Source: Flaviflexus sp. (lineage in GTDB: Bacteria; Actinomycetota; Actinomycetes; Actinomycetales; Actinomycetaceae). Taken from it: 64,000 nucleotides of DNA. Both the position numbers and the translations under genes were made by a program. The first letter of the stretch is position 1. Every line of letters begins with the position of its first letter. The notes beneath the pieces were generated by a model. It searched no databases. It was not told the DNA's origin and saw only the letters and a list, made by a program, of their open reading frames with translations. Positions 16,610-25,267 of the stretch are shown here, one piece after another. The stretch is taken from positions 1 through 64,000 of the forward strand of contig JAUNVM010000004.1 of the NCBI GenBank assembly GCA_030537635.1. The letters run 5' to 3'.

Positions 16610-17784
16610 TGACGACGACCGATCATTCTCAGGCAACCCTCGTTGCCGATGATCCCCAGGTTCAGGCCGGCGGCGGCTCCTCGTCGCGCGCCGACCGGGC
16701 CACGTCCTACGATCCCGCGATTTTCCCGGTTCCCACCGGGCGCGAGGAGGATTGGCGCTTCACCCCGATTGAGGCTCTGGACAAGTTCTTCGAGGAATCC
16801 TTCACCGGTGACGCCGTCACCATCTCCGCGACCGGTGCCGAGCTCGAGCAGGTTCCCATGGACGATCCTCGACTCGGCCAACTGGCCGCCCCGGGAGACC
16901 GGGTGGCCGCGCTGAGCTGGCGCAATGCCAAGCGGGCGCACGTGCTCACCGTGTCCGGCGAGGAGCCCTCCGAGGCCATCATCACCGCCACTGGCACCGG
17001 GGGAGAGGACGTCACCCCGCTCGTCTTCCACATTCGAGCCGAGGAGAACTCCTCCGGCACCGTCGTGCTCAACCACGTCGGCGCTGGCCGGGTGGCCGAG
17101 GGCGTGGAGATCGATGTGGCGGATGGCGCGCACCTCACCTTCGTCACCGTTCAGGACTGGGACGATGAGGCGCAGCACCTGTCCGCCAACCGCCTGCGGC
17201 TTGGTAAGGATGCGACCCTGCGGCACATCGTCGTCACGCTCGGGGGCAAGATCGTCCGCGTGACCACCGATTCCGAGTACGCGGGCACCGGGGGTGATCT
17301 CGAGCTGCTCGGCGCCTACTTCACGGACTCCGGCCAGCATCAGGAGCACCGCCTGTTCGTCGATCACACCCCGCCGAACTGCCGCTCGAATGCCACCTAC
17401 AAGGGTGCGCTGCAGGGCGAGTCGGCCCACTCGGTGTGGGTTGGTGACGTCCTCATCCGCCCGACGGCGGAAGGCACCGATACCTACGAGCTCAACCGCA
17501 ATCTCGTCCTCACACTGGGGGCAATGGCGGACTCGGTTCCCAACCTGGAGATCGAAACCGGCGAAATCGAGGGGGCCGGCCACGCCTCGGCCACCGGTCG
17601 CTTCGACGATGAGCAGCTGTTCTACCTGCGCGCCCGCGGCATCCCTGAGGATGTTGCCCGCCGGCTCGTCGTGCGCGGTTTCTTCGCCGAGCTCATCAAC
17701 CAGATTGGCGTCGAATCCGTGCAGAACAAGCTCATGGAAGCCATTGAAGAAGAGCTGGACCAGACCATGAAGGTTGCTTCATGA
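16609..17784 (+). CDS. sufD: Fe-S cluster assembly protein SufD
   Basis: SufD is the SufB paralogue that completes the SufBC2D scaffold complex. The 391-residue protein has the N-terminal segment FPVPTGREEDWRFTP, the typical SufD entry motif, and a C-terminal region (GHASATGRFDDEQLFYLRARG) like that of SufB. Start and stop overlap both neighbours by one and four bases, so translation should be coupled with sufB and the Rieske gene. Confidence 0.95.
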   Translation: MTTTDHSQATLVADDPQVQAGGGSSSRADRATSYDPAIFPVPTGREEDWRFTPIEALDKFFEESFTGDAVTISATGAELEQVPMDDPRLGQLAAPGDRVAALSWRNAKRAHVLTVSGEEPSEAIITATGTGGEDVTPLVFHIRAEENSSGTVVLNHVGAGRVAEGVEIDVADGAHLTFVTVQDWDDEAQHLSANRLRLGKDATLRHIVVTLGGKIVRVTTDSEYAGTGGDLELLGAYFTDSGQHQEHRLFVDHTPPNCRSNATYKGALQGESAHSVWVGDVLIRPTAEGTDTYELNRNLVLTLGAMADSVPNLEIETGEIEGAGHASATGRFDDEQLFYLRARGIPEDVARRLVVRGFFAELINQIGVESVQNKLMEAIEEELDQTMKVAS

Positions 17785-18107
17785 CCTTCCAGCTCGCCTG
17801 CGCCGCAAACGCGCTGGAACCCGAGGAGGTCGAGGCACTCGAGCTCAACGGGATCCGGCTCGCACTCGTGCGCGATGAGGACGGCTCGTGGCACTGCCTG
17901 GATGACCTGTGCACCCACGAGAACGTTCCGCTGTCCGACGGGGACGTCGAAGACGGCGAGCTGGAGTGCTGGAAGCACGGCTCCGCCTTCGATCTGCGCA
18001 CCGGCAAGCCCAGCTGCCTGCCGGCCACCAAACCCGTCAAGGTCTATCCCGTCAAGGTCGAAGATGGCTCCGTCTGGGTTGACGTCGACCGCCCCATCAA
18101 CGCATAG
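17781..18107 (+). CDS. Rieske-type [2Fe-2S] ferredoxin in the suf operon
   Basis: A 108-residue Rieske ferredoxin. Cys44-x-His46 (CTH) and Cys63-x2-His66 (CWKH) are the four cluster ligands, and the fold is complete without further domains, as in the ferredoxin component of aromatic dioxygenases. The gene sits between sufD and sufC, overlapping sufD (ATGA). An electron-transfer role in cluster assembly, or serving as an early acceptor, is inferred from this position. Confidence 0.93.
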   Translation: MTFQLACAANALEPEEVEALELNGIRLALVRDEDGSWHCLDDLCTHENVPLSDGDVEDGELECWKHGSAFDLRTGKPSCLPATKPVKVYPVKVEDGSVWVDVDRPINA

Positions 18108-18118
18108 AAAGAACTGAA

Positions 18119-18865
18119 GTGTCCAAGCTCGAAATCAAGAACCTTCACGTGTCCGTCGAAACGGCCGAGGGCCCCAAGCCGATCCTCCACGGTGTGGACC
18201 TCACCATCAACGCCGGTGAGATTCACGCCGTCATGGGCCCCAACGGCTCCGGCAAGTCCACCCTCGCCTACGCCCTCGCCGGGCATCCCAAGTACGAGAT
18301 CACCGAGGGTGAGGTGATCATGGATGGCGAAAACATCGAGGAGATGAGTGCCGATGAGCGCGCCCGCGCCGGCCTCTTCCTCGCCATGCAGTACCCGGTC
18401 GAGGTACCCGGCGTCACCGTCTCGAACTTCCTGCGCACCGCCAAGACCGCGATCGATGGCGAGGCCCCCGCGCTGCGCCAGTGGATCGGCCAGGTCAAGG
18501 ACTCGATGCAGAATCTGCGCATGGACGAGGACTTTGCCCAGCGCGACCTCAACACCGGTTTCTCCGGCGGCGAGAAGAAGCGCAATGAGATCCTCCAGAT
18601 GGAGCTGCTCGAGCCGAAGTTCGCCGTCCTCGACGAGACCGACTCCGGCCTGGACGTCGACGCGCTTCGCGTCGTCTCCAAGGGCGTGAACCGAGTGCAT
18701 GAGAAGACCAACAACGGCATCCTCCTCATCACCCACTACACCCGGATCCTCAACTACATTGAGCCGGACTACGTCCACGTGTTTGCGGGCGGCCGGGTGG
18801 CCGACTCCGGCGGCCCGGATCTCGCCGCTCGCCTCGAGGACGAAGGGTACGACCGGTACCTGTGA
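18119..18865 (+). CDS. sufC: Fe-S assembly ATPase SufC
   Basis: SufC is the ABC-type ATPase of the SufBCD complex, driving the conformational change that opens the scaffold. The 248-residue protein has Walker A GPNGSGKST at about 40-48, the signature FSGGEKKRNEI, and Walker B AVLDETDSGLD, with the SufC-specific SGLDVDALR extension. It starts with GTG 11 bases after the Rieske gene and ends overlapping sufS (GTGA). Confidence 0.96.
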   Translation: MSKLEIKNLHVSVETAEGPKPILHGVDLTINAGEIHAVMGPNGSGKSTLAYALAGHPKYEITEGEVIMDGENIEEMSADERARAGLFLAMQYPVEVPGVTVSNFLRTAKTAIDGEAPALRQWIGQVKDSMQNLRMDEDFAQRDLNTGFSGGEKKRNEILQMELLEPKFAVLDETDSGLDVDALRVVSKGVNRVHEKTNNGILLITHYTRILNYIEPDYVHVFAGGRVADSGGPDLAARLEDEGYDRYL

Positions 18866-20115
18866 CCAGCGCCGTTCCCCTCGCAGACTTTCCGCTTCTG
18901 GCCCGCACCGGGCGCGGCGGGTCCCGCTTGGTCTACCTGGACTCGGCGGCGACCTCGCAGCGCCCGCGTGCGGTGCTTCAGGCGGAGCGGGACTTCCTGT
19001 TCCATTCCTATGGCCCGGTGGGCCGCGGCTCGCACATCCTCGCCGAGGAGGCCTCCACGGCCGTTGAGGATGCGCGAGACAAGGTGGCCGGCTTTGTTGG
19101 CGTGCCCAGCTCCGAGCTCATCTGGACGAAGAACGCTACCGAGGCCATCAACATCGTCTCCTACGGGTTGCTGAACGCCGGCCTGGATGGCGGGGAGCTC
19201 GGACTCAAGGAAGGCGACACCATCGTCGTCACCCGCGCCGAGCATCACGCGAATCTCGTGCCGTGGCAGCTGCTTGCCGCTCGCACGGGAGCGAAGCTTG
19301 CGTGGCTCGATGTTATCAGCGAGGGGCCGGATGCCGGGCGCATCGACCTCGACACCCTCTCGGTCATCACCGAGCGGACAAAGGTCGTGGCGATCACCCA
19401 CGTCTCCAACGTCACCGGGGCGATCACCCCGGTCGAAGAGATCGCCCGAGCCGCGAAGGCGGTGGGCGCCCTCGTCGTTCTTGACGCGTGCCAGTCGGTT
19501 CCGCACTTCGGCGTTGATCTCGACGCCCTCGGGGTCGATGCCGCTGCCTTCTCCGCGCACAAGATGCTCGGGCCCACCGGCATCGGCGGGCTGTGGATGC
19601 GCGGCGAGCTCGCCGAGAAACTGCCCCCGGTCATCACCGGCGGCTCGATGGTTGAGATCGTCACCATGGAGAACACGACGTACGCGGCGCCGCCCGCCAA
19701 GTTTGAGCCCGGCACCCAGCCGGTCAGCCAGATCGTGGGATTCGGTGCGGCGTGCGACTACCTCCAGGCCGTCGGCATGGAGACGATTGCGGCCCACGAG
19801 CATGCACTCACCGAGCGTATGATTCGCGGCATGGCCGATGTTGACGGAGTCCGGATTCTCGGCCCGACGACGCTGGAGAACCGGGTCGGGGCCGTGGCCT
19901 TCGACGTGGCCGATGTCCACCCCCACGATGTTGGCCAGGTGCTCGATGCTTCCGGTGTCCTCGTCCGGGTGGGCCACCATTGTGCCCAACCCATCCACCG
20001 GGTGTTTGACACCTTCTCTTCGTCTCGGGCCTCAATCGGGCCGTACAATACAACGGACGATGTCGACGCGTTCCTCGAGGCCCTGCCCCGGGTTCGCAGC
20101 TACTTTGGAGTGTGA
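18862..20115 (+). CDS. sufS: cysteine desulfurase SufS
   Basis: SufS is a PLP enzyme that takes sulfur from cysteine as a persulfide and passes it to SufU. The 417-residue protein has Lys234 in SAHKMLGPTG for the cofactor and Cys374 in RVGHHCAQP for the persulfide, the class II desulfurase arrangement. sufU begins on the base after its stop codon, matching their functional pairing. Confidence 0.95.
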   Translation: MTSAVPLADFPLLARTGRGGSRLVYLDSAATSQRPRAVLQAERDFLFHSYGPVGRGSHILAEEASTAVEDARDKVAGFVGVPSSELIWTKNATEAINIVSYGLLNAGLDGGELGLKEGDTIVVTRAEHHANLVPWQLLAARTGAKLAWLDVISEGPDAGRIDLDTLSVITERTKVVAITHVSNVTGAITPVEEIARAAKAVGALVVLDACQSVPHFGVDLDALGVDAAAFSAHKMLGPTGIGGLWMRGELAEKLPPVITGGSMVEIVTMENTTYAAPPAKFEPGTQPVSQIVGFGAACDYLQAVGMETIAAHEHALTERMIRGMADVDGVRILGPTTLENRVGAVAFDVADVHPHDVGQVLDASGVLVRVGHHCAQPIHRVFDTFSSSRASIGPYNTTDDVDAFLEALPRVRSYFGV

Positions 20116-20574
20116 ATGAACGAACTCGATCAGCTCTATCAGCAGATCATCCTCGAACACGCCAAGCTCCGCCACGGCCAGGGTATCCTCGGCGATCCCG
20201 ACGGGGAGTCCTTTCAGGTCAATCCCACGTGCGGTGATCAGGTCAATCTGCAGGTTCGCCTCGATGGAGACCGGATCGGCGAGCTTGCCTGGGACGGCAA
20301 GGGCTGCTCGATTTCGCAGGCCTCCATTTCCGTCATGTCGACCCTCGTGGAGGGCAAGACGATTGAGCAGGCCGAGCACCTGCACGAGATCTTCTCCGAT
20401 CTCATGAACTCTCGTGGCAAGGGCATCGATCCGAAGCGCGAGGAGGAGCTGGAGGACGCCTCTGCCTTCGTCGGCGTCGCCCAGTTCCCGGCCCGCATCA
20501 AATGCGCCCTGCTGGGGTGGATGGCCCTGCGCGACGCAACCGCGAAGGCACAAGCGAAAGGAGAGGGACAGTGA
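20116..20574 (+). CDS. sufU: SufU zinc-dependent sulfurtransferase
   Basis: SufU accepts sulfur from SufS by zinc-ligand exchange and hands it to the SufBCD scaffold. The 152-residue protein has the four typical ligands: Cys39 and Asp41 (PTCGD), Cys64 (GKGCSISQAS) and Cys130 (RIKCALLGW). It directly abuts sufS and overlaps the next gene (GTGA). Confidence 0.95.
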   Translation: MNELDQLYQQIILEHAKLRHGQGILGDPDGESFQVNPTCGDQVNLQVRLDGDRIGELAWDGKGCSISQASISVMSTLVEGKTIEQAEHLHEIFSDLMNSRGKGIDPKREEELEDASAFVGVAQFPARIKCALLGWMALRDATAKAQAKGEGQ

Positions 20575-20888
20575 CTGAGTCCCCGCTGACCGTTATGGAC
20601 GTGGAGGAGGCCCTCCACGACGTGATCGATCCCGAGCTGGGCATCAACATTGTTGATCTCGGCCTGCTCTACGGCGTAACCCTTGAACACAACACCGCTA
20701 TCATCGACATGACTCTGACCTCGCCGGCCTGCCCGCTGACCGACGTCATCGAGGACCAGGCCACTCAGGCGCTGGAGGGCCTTGTCGACGAGGTCCGCAT
20801 CAACTGGGTGTGGCTGCCGCCGTGGGGACCCGAGAAGATCACCGAATCCGGCCGCGAGCAACTACGTGCGCTCGGCTTCAACGTCTGA
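20571..20888 (+). CDS. sufT: SufT/MIP18-family (DUF59) Fe-S maturation protein
   Basis: A 105-residue DUF59 protein with the core motifs DPELGINIVDLGL and SPACPLTDVIED, including the conserved Cys. Proteins of this family help mature Fe-S proteins, and the gene ends the suf operon. The GTG start overlaps the sufU stop. The stop is followed by about 100 bp that contain the dxs promoter. Confidence 0.9.
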   Translation: MTESPLTVMDVEEALHDVIDPELGINIVDLGLLYGVTLEHNTAIIDMTLTSPACPLTDVIEDQATQALEGLVDEVRINWVWLPPWGPEKITESGREQLRALGFNV

Positions 20889-20945
20889 CCGACATTTCCG
20901 GGGCGTGACCTGCCCGGATTCCACCCACGCCGCCCGGCGCGGTGA

Positions 20946-20951
20946 TAGGGT
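20946..20951 (+). promoter_or_regulatory. -10 box of dxs
   Basis: TAGGGT lies 42 bases before the preferred dxs start, leaving room for a leader of about 35 bases with GGAAGG. No clear -35 element is visible. Confidence 0.4.
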
Positions 20952-20993
20952 AGGGCAGCTAGTCCCAGCATCTATCGAGGGAAGGTGAGCGGC

Positions 20994-22868
20994 GTGTCCT
21001 TGCTGTCGACGATTCATCAACCGGGCGATCTTGCCCGGCTGTCATCGAAGCAGCTGCGCCAGCTGGCCCGGGAGATCCGTACCTTCCTCGTCGAGACCGT
21101 GGCCGTCACGGGCGGCCACCTCGGGCCGAACCTCGGCGTCGTCGAGCTCACCATGGCGCTGCACCGGATCTTCGATTCGCCGCGCGACACCCTCATTTTC
21201 GACACCGGCCACCAGGCCTACGTGCACAAGATTCTCACGGGCCGCAAGGACTTCTCCAAGCTGCGGCAGGCCGGCGGGCTGTCCGGATATCCCTCGCGGG
21301 CCGAATCCGCCCACGACGTCGTCGAGAATTCCCACGCCTCGACCGCGCTGTCCTGGGGGGCCGGCGTGGCCCGCGGGTATCAGCTCCTGGAACAGGAGCG
21401 CTCCGTTGTTGCCGTGATCGGCGATGGTGCGCTCACGGGTGGTATGGCCTGGGAGGCCCTCAATAACATCGCCGAGGATCCAAGCCTTCCTCTCATTATC
21501 GTCGTCAACGATAATGGTCGCTCCTATGCACCCACGGTGGGGGGTATGGCCAGGCGGTTTGATCACATGCGGGTCAATCGCAACTACGAGTCCCTCCTCG
21601 ACTGGGGCAAGAAGACGCTGCGCTCCACCGGCGCGCCCGGCCGGCTCGCCTACGATGCTCTGCACGGACTTAAGCAGGGCGTCAAAGACGTCTTCTTCGA
21701 CGCCGGCATCTTCGACTCGCTCGGGATCAAATACATCGGACCGGTGGACGGTCACGATATGGAATCCCTGGAATCGGCCCTGCGGCTCGCCAAGGAGTAT
21801 CGCGGACCCGTCGTTGTCCACACCATCACCGAGAAGGGCCGCGGTTATCAGCCCGCCCTTGACGACGATGCGGACCGGTTCCACGCGGTCGGTAAGATTC
21901 ACCCCGAAACCGGCCTTCCCGTCGCCCCCTCCCGCTTTGGTTGGACCTCTGTCTTCGCCGATGAGATTGTGCGTCTCGCCGACGAGGACGACCGCATCAT
22001 CGGACTCACGGCGGCGATGATGCAGCCGGTGGGTCTCGGCCCGCTCGCCAAGAAGTATCCGCACCGGGTCATCGACACCGGCATCGCCGAGCAGCACACC
22101 GTGACCGCGGCCGCGGGACTCGCCTTCGCGGGTATGCACCCCGTCGTCGCTGTGTACGCCACCTTCCTCAACCGTGCCTACGATCAGCTGCTCATGGATG
22201 TGGCGCTGCACAATGCCCCCGTCACCATTGCGCTCGACCGTGCCGGCATCACCGGGGATGATGGGGCCTCCCACAATGGCATGTGGGATCTGTCGCTGGC
22301 CGCCATGATCCCCAATCTATCCGTGGCTGCCCCGCGCGACGAAAATACGCTGCGCACGGAGCTCCGCGAGGCCCTTGCCACGGACGCTCCGACCCTGCTG
22401 CGCTACCCCAAGGGCGAGATCCCCGAGGCAATTCCCGCCATCGACACCGTCTCCAGCATCGACATCCTCGGCCGCCATGACGGCCCCGGCGCGAAGATTG
22501 CGGTCGTCTCCATTGGCGCCATGGCGCCCGCCGCACTCGAGGCTCTCCAGGTGGGTGAGGCTGACGTCACGGTCCTTGACCCGCGATGGGTCCTCCCCGT
22601 CAGCGATGATCTGGTGGCCATGCTCGAGGGCTTCGATGCCGTTTTGACGATCGAGGATGGTCTGCGCGATGGCGGAGTGGGCGAGCAGATTCGCGACCGT
22701 CTCACCATTCCCGTCACCGTCCTTGGCATCTCTCGCCACTTCCTGGCCCACGCGAAGCGCGACGCACTGCTTACCGAGGAACACATGACCGGAAGCGACG
22801 TCGTGCGAGAGGTGCGCCGCCTTGCCGGCCTGCCCGGCGTCCAGGCCGTCCGCGACACCACCGCGTAA
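20994..22868 (+). CDS. dxs: 1-deoxy-D-xylulose-5-phosphate synthase Dxs
   Basis: Dxs condenses pyruvate and glyceraldehyde 3-phosphate, the first committed step of the MEP isoprenoid pathway, using thiamine diphosphate. The 624-residue protein has GGHLGPNLGVVE near the N-terminus, the ThDP motif GDGALTGGMAWEALNN and a transketolase C-domain (AEQHTVTAAAGLA, DRAGITGDDGASHNG). The GTG at 20994 gives the usual start SLLSTI and has GGAAGG eight bases upstream; GTG 20985 is the alternative. It converges on the RNase D gene. Confidence 0.95.
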   Translation: MSLLSTIHQPGDLARLSSKQLRQLAREIRTFLVETVAVTGGHLGPNLGVVELTMALHRIFDSPRDTLIFDTGHQAYVHKILTGRKDFSKLRQAGGLSGYPSRAESAHDVVENSHASTALSWGAGVARGYQLLEQERSVVAVIGDGALTGGMAWEALNNIAEDPSLPLIIVVNDNGRSYAPTVGGMARRFDHMRVNRNYESLLDWGKKTLRSTGAPGRLAYDALHGLKQGVKDVFFDAGIFDSLGIKYIGPVDGHDMESLESALRLAKEYRGPVVVHTITEKGRGYQPALDDDADRFHAVGKIHPETGLPVAPSRFGWTSVFADEIVRLADEDDRIIGLTAAMMQPVGLGPLAKKYPHRVIDTGIAEQHTVTAAAGLAFAGMHPVVAVYATFLNRAYDQLLMDVALHNAPVTIALDRAGITGDDGASHNGMWDLSLAAMIPNLSVAAPRDENTLRTELREALATDAPTLLRYPKGEIPEAIPAIDTVSSIDILGRHDGPGAKIAVVSIGAMAPAALEALQVGEADVTVLDPRWVLPVSDDLVAMLEGFDAVLTIEDGLRDGGVGEQIRDRLTIPVTVLGISRHFLAHAKRDALLTEEHMTGSDVVREVRRLAGLPGVQAVRDTTA

Positions 22869-22963
22869 TCGGCCCAGCCTCGACGCCTTCGCAGCGTTCC
22901 AAAACGGCTCGGAACAGCTCAACGAAGCGGAGCCAACAAGGGATAACCGGCAAGCCTACACTC

Positions 22964-23002
22964 GGCCCGCACTGACGCCGCCATGCATCGTCAGTGCGGG
23001 CC
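22964..23002. terminator. strong bidirectional hairpin between dxs and the RNase D gene
   Basis: A 14-bp perfect stem (22964-22977 with 22989-23002) encloses an 11-base loop. A T-rich stretch after it is weak (GCTTTGATT on the plus strand). It lies about midway between the two convergent stop codons. Confidence 0.65.
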
Positions 23003-23100
23003 GCGGGCTTTGATTGTGTCTGCACTCGGGTGACACGTCCCGGCCGACTTCTTCCGCTAGGCAGCGGCCCGCTTAGAGTATCTGCGTTCGGGTGCGCGGG

Positions 23101-24270
23101 TTACCGAGAACTGCGGGGTAGCTGGGTGAGAACCTCTTCGATCTGCCAGGGGCGGGCACCCGCCGCAAGCAGCTTCTCGGTTGCATCCATGACCGACGAC
23201 CAGCCCCGCCAGGCAAGTTCTTGCTGGTGTGCGGGACGCATGAGGACCTCCTGGCGGATCCCCAGCTCATCGGCGCGGGCGAGAACCGCCGGGCGCACGA
23301 TGTTCCACCGCTTGGCGGCATCGGGATACTTGCGTTCCCAGCGTTGGGGCCGCGGGCGGCCTTCGGCCGGCTTCGGGGAGGGCAGCTCATCCTCGTCAAG
23401 GTGCCAGGCGGTGTCAATGGCTTCCCAGAATTCGCGCGCATAGCGGCCGGCCCGGCCACGCACCCGGTGACGCACGTCGGCTGCCGATCGCGGCTTGGTA
23501 GCGGCAAGATGAGCAAGATCGTTGTCGCGAATAATCTTCAGCGGCGCGAGATCAGCGTCCTTGGCAACCTCATCGCGCACCTCCCACAGCTCCCTGGCCA
23601 TGCCCAGCGCACGGGGATCATCGATCTTCTCGCGCTTGGCGCTGCGCCGCCACGGATCGGGCCGGGGCTCCGGATCGGGGGAGAGGCGAAGATGCTCGCA
23701 CTCCTCTTCCAGCCATCGCATGCGACCGGCCTCCTCGACTCGGGCGGTGAGCTCTCGCTCCAGCTCGATGAGGAATTCGACATCAAGCGCGGCATAGGAC
23801 AGGAGTGAATCCTGAAGCGGCCGCTTCGACCAGTCGGAATTTGCGTGGTCCTTGGCAATGTCGATGCCGAGCTCGGATTGAAGGACCGCCTGCAGGGACA
23901 CGTGCTCGCGGCCGAGCAGCTGAGCGGCCACCTGGGTGTCGTATACCTTCGGCGCCTCCAGGCCGTCCATGTGCAGGCAGGGCAAATCCTGATCCACCGC
24001 GTGCAAAATCCACATGTCGGTGGCGAGCACCTCGGCCAGCTCGCCCATGATCTCCTCCAATGCCGGGGCATCGAGGAGGAATAGTCCGGAACCCTCGCGC
24101 TTGATCTGAATGAGGTAAGCGCGAGACGAATAACGGAAGGTGGCAGCCCGCTCGGTGTCAATCGCGAAGGGGCCGTGTCCCTTCGCCAGGGCCGCGACGG
24201 CCCGTCGACCAGCGGTAAGCGATGAGGTGAGCGGGGGAGTACCCTCGCGGGGCTCGGAATAAAAGGTCAC
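23101..24270 (-). CDS. rnd: ribonuclease D family 3'-5' exonuclease with HRDC domain
   Basis: RNase D trims 3' ends of tRNA and other stable RNAs. The 389-residue protein has the DEDDy exonuclease residues: Asp and Glu in FAIDTERA, Asp in HAVDQDLPCL, and Tyr/Asp in LLSYAALDVEFL. An HRDC-like helical domain follows at about 195-270 (RALGMARELWEVRDEVAKDADL). The GTG at 24270 overlaps the DUF3000 stop (GTGA) and gives the usual start just before the domain; an upstream frame-open start at 24345 would overlap DUF3000 by 79 bases. Confidence 0.9.
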   Translation of the reverse strand: MTFYSEPREGTPPLTSSLTAGRRAVAALAKGHGPFAIDTERAATFRYSSRAYLIQIKREGSGLFLLDAPALEEIMGELAEVLATDMWILHAVDQDLPCLHMDGLEAPKVYDTQVAAQLLGREHVSLQAVLQSELGIDIAKDHANSDWSKRPLQDSLLSYAALDVEFLIELERELTARVEEAGRMRWLEEECEHLRLSPDPEPRPDPWRRSAKREKIDDPRALGMARELWEVRDEVAKDADLAPLKIIRDNDLAHLAATKPRSAADVRHRVRGRAGRYAREFWEAIDTAWHLDEDELPSPKPAEGRPRPQRWERKYPDAAKRWNIVRPAVLARADELGIRQEVLMRPAHQQELAWRGWSSVMDATEKLLAAGARPWQIEEVLTQLPRSSR

Positions 24271-24836
24271 GTGCTCTCCAAAGAGGGGGTGATCGTCGGC
24301 AGGTCCGGATCCAGCCCGCCGGCCTGGCAGGCAAAGCGTGCCCACGCGTCAAGGTGATCAGACACGTCTTCCGACTCCGGTGACCACGAGGCTCGAATCT
24401 CTACCGAGACGTGGGTGCCGGCGAGGGTGAGACCGCCAAAAGTCTCATCGATCTGCCGGGTGACGGTGCCGTTAAGGCTGTGGTACTGCGCATTGTGGCG
24501 GGCCAGAGCATCGGTTAGCCACGACCATGCCACCTCGCCCAGAAGCGGATCTGCGGCCAACTCAGATTCCACGGGGGCGGACACGTGGGCGACAATGCGG
24601 AAGGTGGAATTCCACGCCGGTTGCCCCTCAGGATCATAAAGAAGGACGAAGCGCGCGGCTCCACGATAACCATCGGGATCGAGTTCGGCACCGGTGAGGT
24701 TGATCTCGGCCGCCAGCGCCGCCGCCCAGGGCGCAATCTTCTTGGGGGCGGGAATCTCCGCGAGGTGGAACTCCTCGCGGAAGCTGTGGCCACGCAGCGA
24801 GTCCAGCGCGGCAAGAAAGACTGGCGGAACAGGCAC
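24267..24836 (-). CDS. DUF3000 domain-containing protein
   Basis: A 189-residue protein of an actinobacterial family of unknown function, recognised by its partner gene and by the pattern EIPAPKKIAPWAAALAAE, FVLLYDPEGQPAWNS and WSWLTDAL. It has no membrane segment or catalytic motif that I recognise. The GTG start has a TAGGGT box six bases upstream. It overlaps the RNase D gene, a pairing that is common in actinobacteria, but the biochemical role is not known. Confidence 0.8.
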   Translation of the reverse strand: MPVPPVFLAALDSLRGHSFREEFHLAEIPAPKKIAPWAAALAAEINLTGAELDPDGYRGAARFVLLYDPEGQPAWNSTFRIVAHVSAPVESELAADPLLGEVAWSWLTDALARHNAQYHSLNGTVTRQIDETFGGLTLAGTHVSVEIRASWSPESEDVSDHLDAWARFACQAGGLDPDLPTITPSLEST

Positions 24837-24842
24837 ACCGTC

Positions 24843-24848
24843 ACCCTA
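24843..24848 (-). promoter_or_regulatory. -10 box of the DUF3000-rnd operon, leaderless
   Basis: Minus-strand TAGGGT, six bases (GACGGT), then GTG at 24836. Apart from strand, the layout is identical to the other leaderless starts of the window. Confidence 0.5.
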
Positions 24849-24875
24849 ACGGGTGGAGAGTTTATGCCGATGCAG

Positions 24876-24922
24876 GCGCGCCGGGCCCTCCGCCCCCGGA
24901 AGTACCGGCGGGCCCGGCGCGC
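24876..24922. repeat. 13-bp perfect inverted repeat
   Basis: GCGCGCCGGGCCC (24876-24888) and its exact complement (24910-24922) flank a 21-base spacer in the 152-bp gap between DUF3000 and DUF1540. It could be a second terminator for the DUF1540 transcript or a regulatory site upstream of DUF3000; the sequence alone does not decide. Confidence 0.5.
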
Positions 24923-24943
24923 TGGCGAAAGATCAGAGCGGGT

Positions 24944-24977
24944 AAGAAACAGAGGGCGGCCCACCGGCCGCCCTCTG
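24944..24977 (-). terminator. rho-independent terminator of the DUF1540 gene
   Basis: CAGAGGGCGGCC (24950-24961) pairs perfectly with GGCCGCCCTCTG (24966-24977) around a four-base loop. Read on the minus strand the stem is followed by TTTCTT, and it begins 11 bases after the DUF1540 stop. Confidence 0.8.
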
Positions 24978-24988
24978 ATGGATGTGGA

Positions 24989-25267
24989 TTAGCGAGCCTC
25001 AAACGACAGGCATTCGGCGGTCATGCCGCCAATGCGCACCGTGTCGGCGGTGCATTCGAGGTTCGCATTGTGTGCGCAGTTGTCGCGCTGGCAGGCGCCA
25101 ACCTGGCTGAGCACCTTGCCGAGTCCGCCACGCATATCGAGCGGAATGAACGTCTGGCAGGCGGCATTCTGTCCCACCGTCACGGCGAAGGCCTGGCAGC
25201 CATCATCGTTGTAGGAACATCCAGCCACCGTGCACTCGGCCACCTTGGGCATCTCAGAAACAGTCAT
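24989..25267 (-). CDS. DUF1540 cysteine-rich protein, two-repeat
   Basis: A 92-residue protein made of two DUF1540-like repeats. The first has Cys12, 17, 24 and 37 (C-x4-C-x6-C-x12-C) and the second Cys59, 64, 72 and 86 (C-x4-C-x7-C-x13-C). Such four-cysteine repeats suggest metal or disulfide binding, but no function is established. The ATG at 25267 has AGGAG upstream; an earlier ATG at 25297 is less supported. It is divergent from the siderophore operon, so a link to metal handling is possible but unproven. Confidence 0.82.
   Translation of the reverse strand: MTVSEMPKVAECTVAGCSYNDDGCQAFAVTVGQNAACQTFIPLDMRGGLGKVLSQVGACQRDNCAHNANLECTADTVRIGGMTAECLSFEAR

Noticed and set aside
22869-23100. 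Small RNA or riboswitch between dxs and rnd
   Set aside because: The only structure is the 14-bp hairpin, which is explained as a terminator for the convergent genes; no riboswitch consensus is recognisable.
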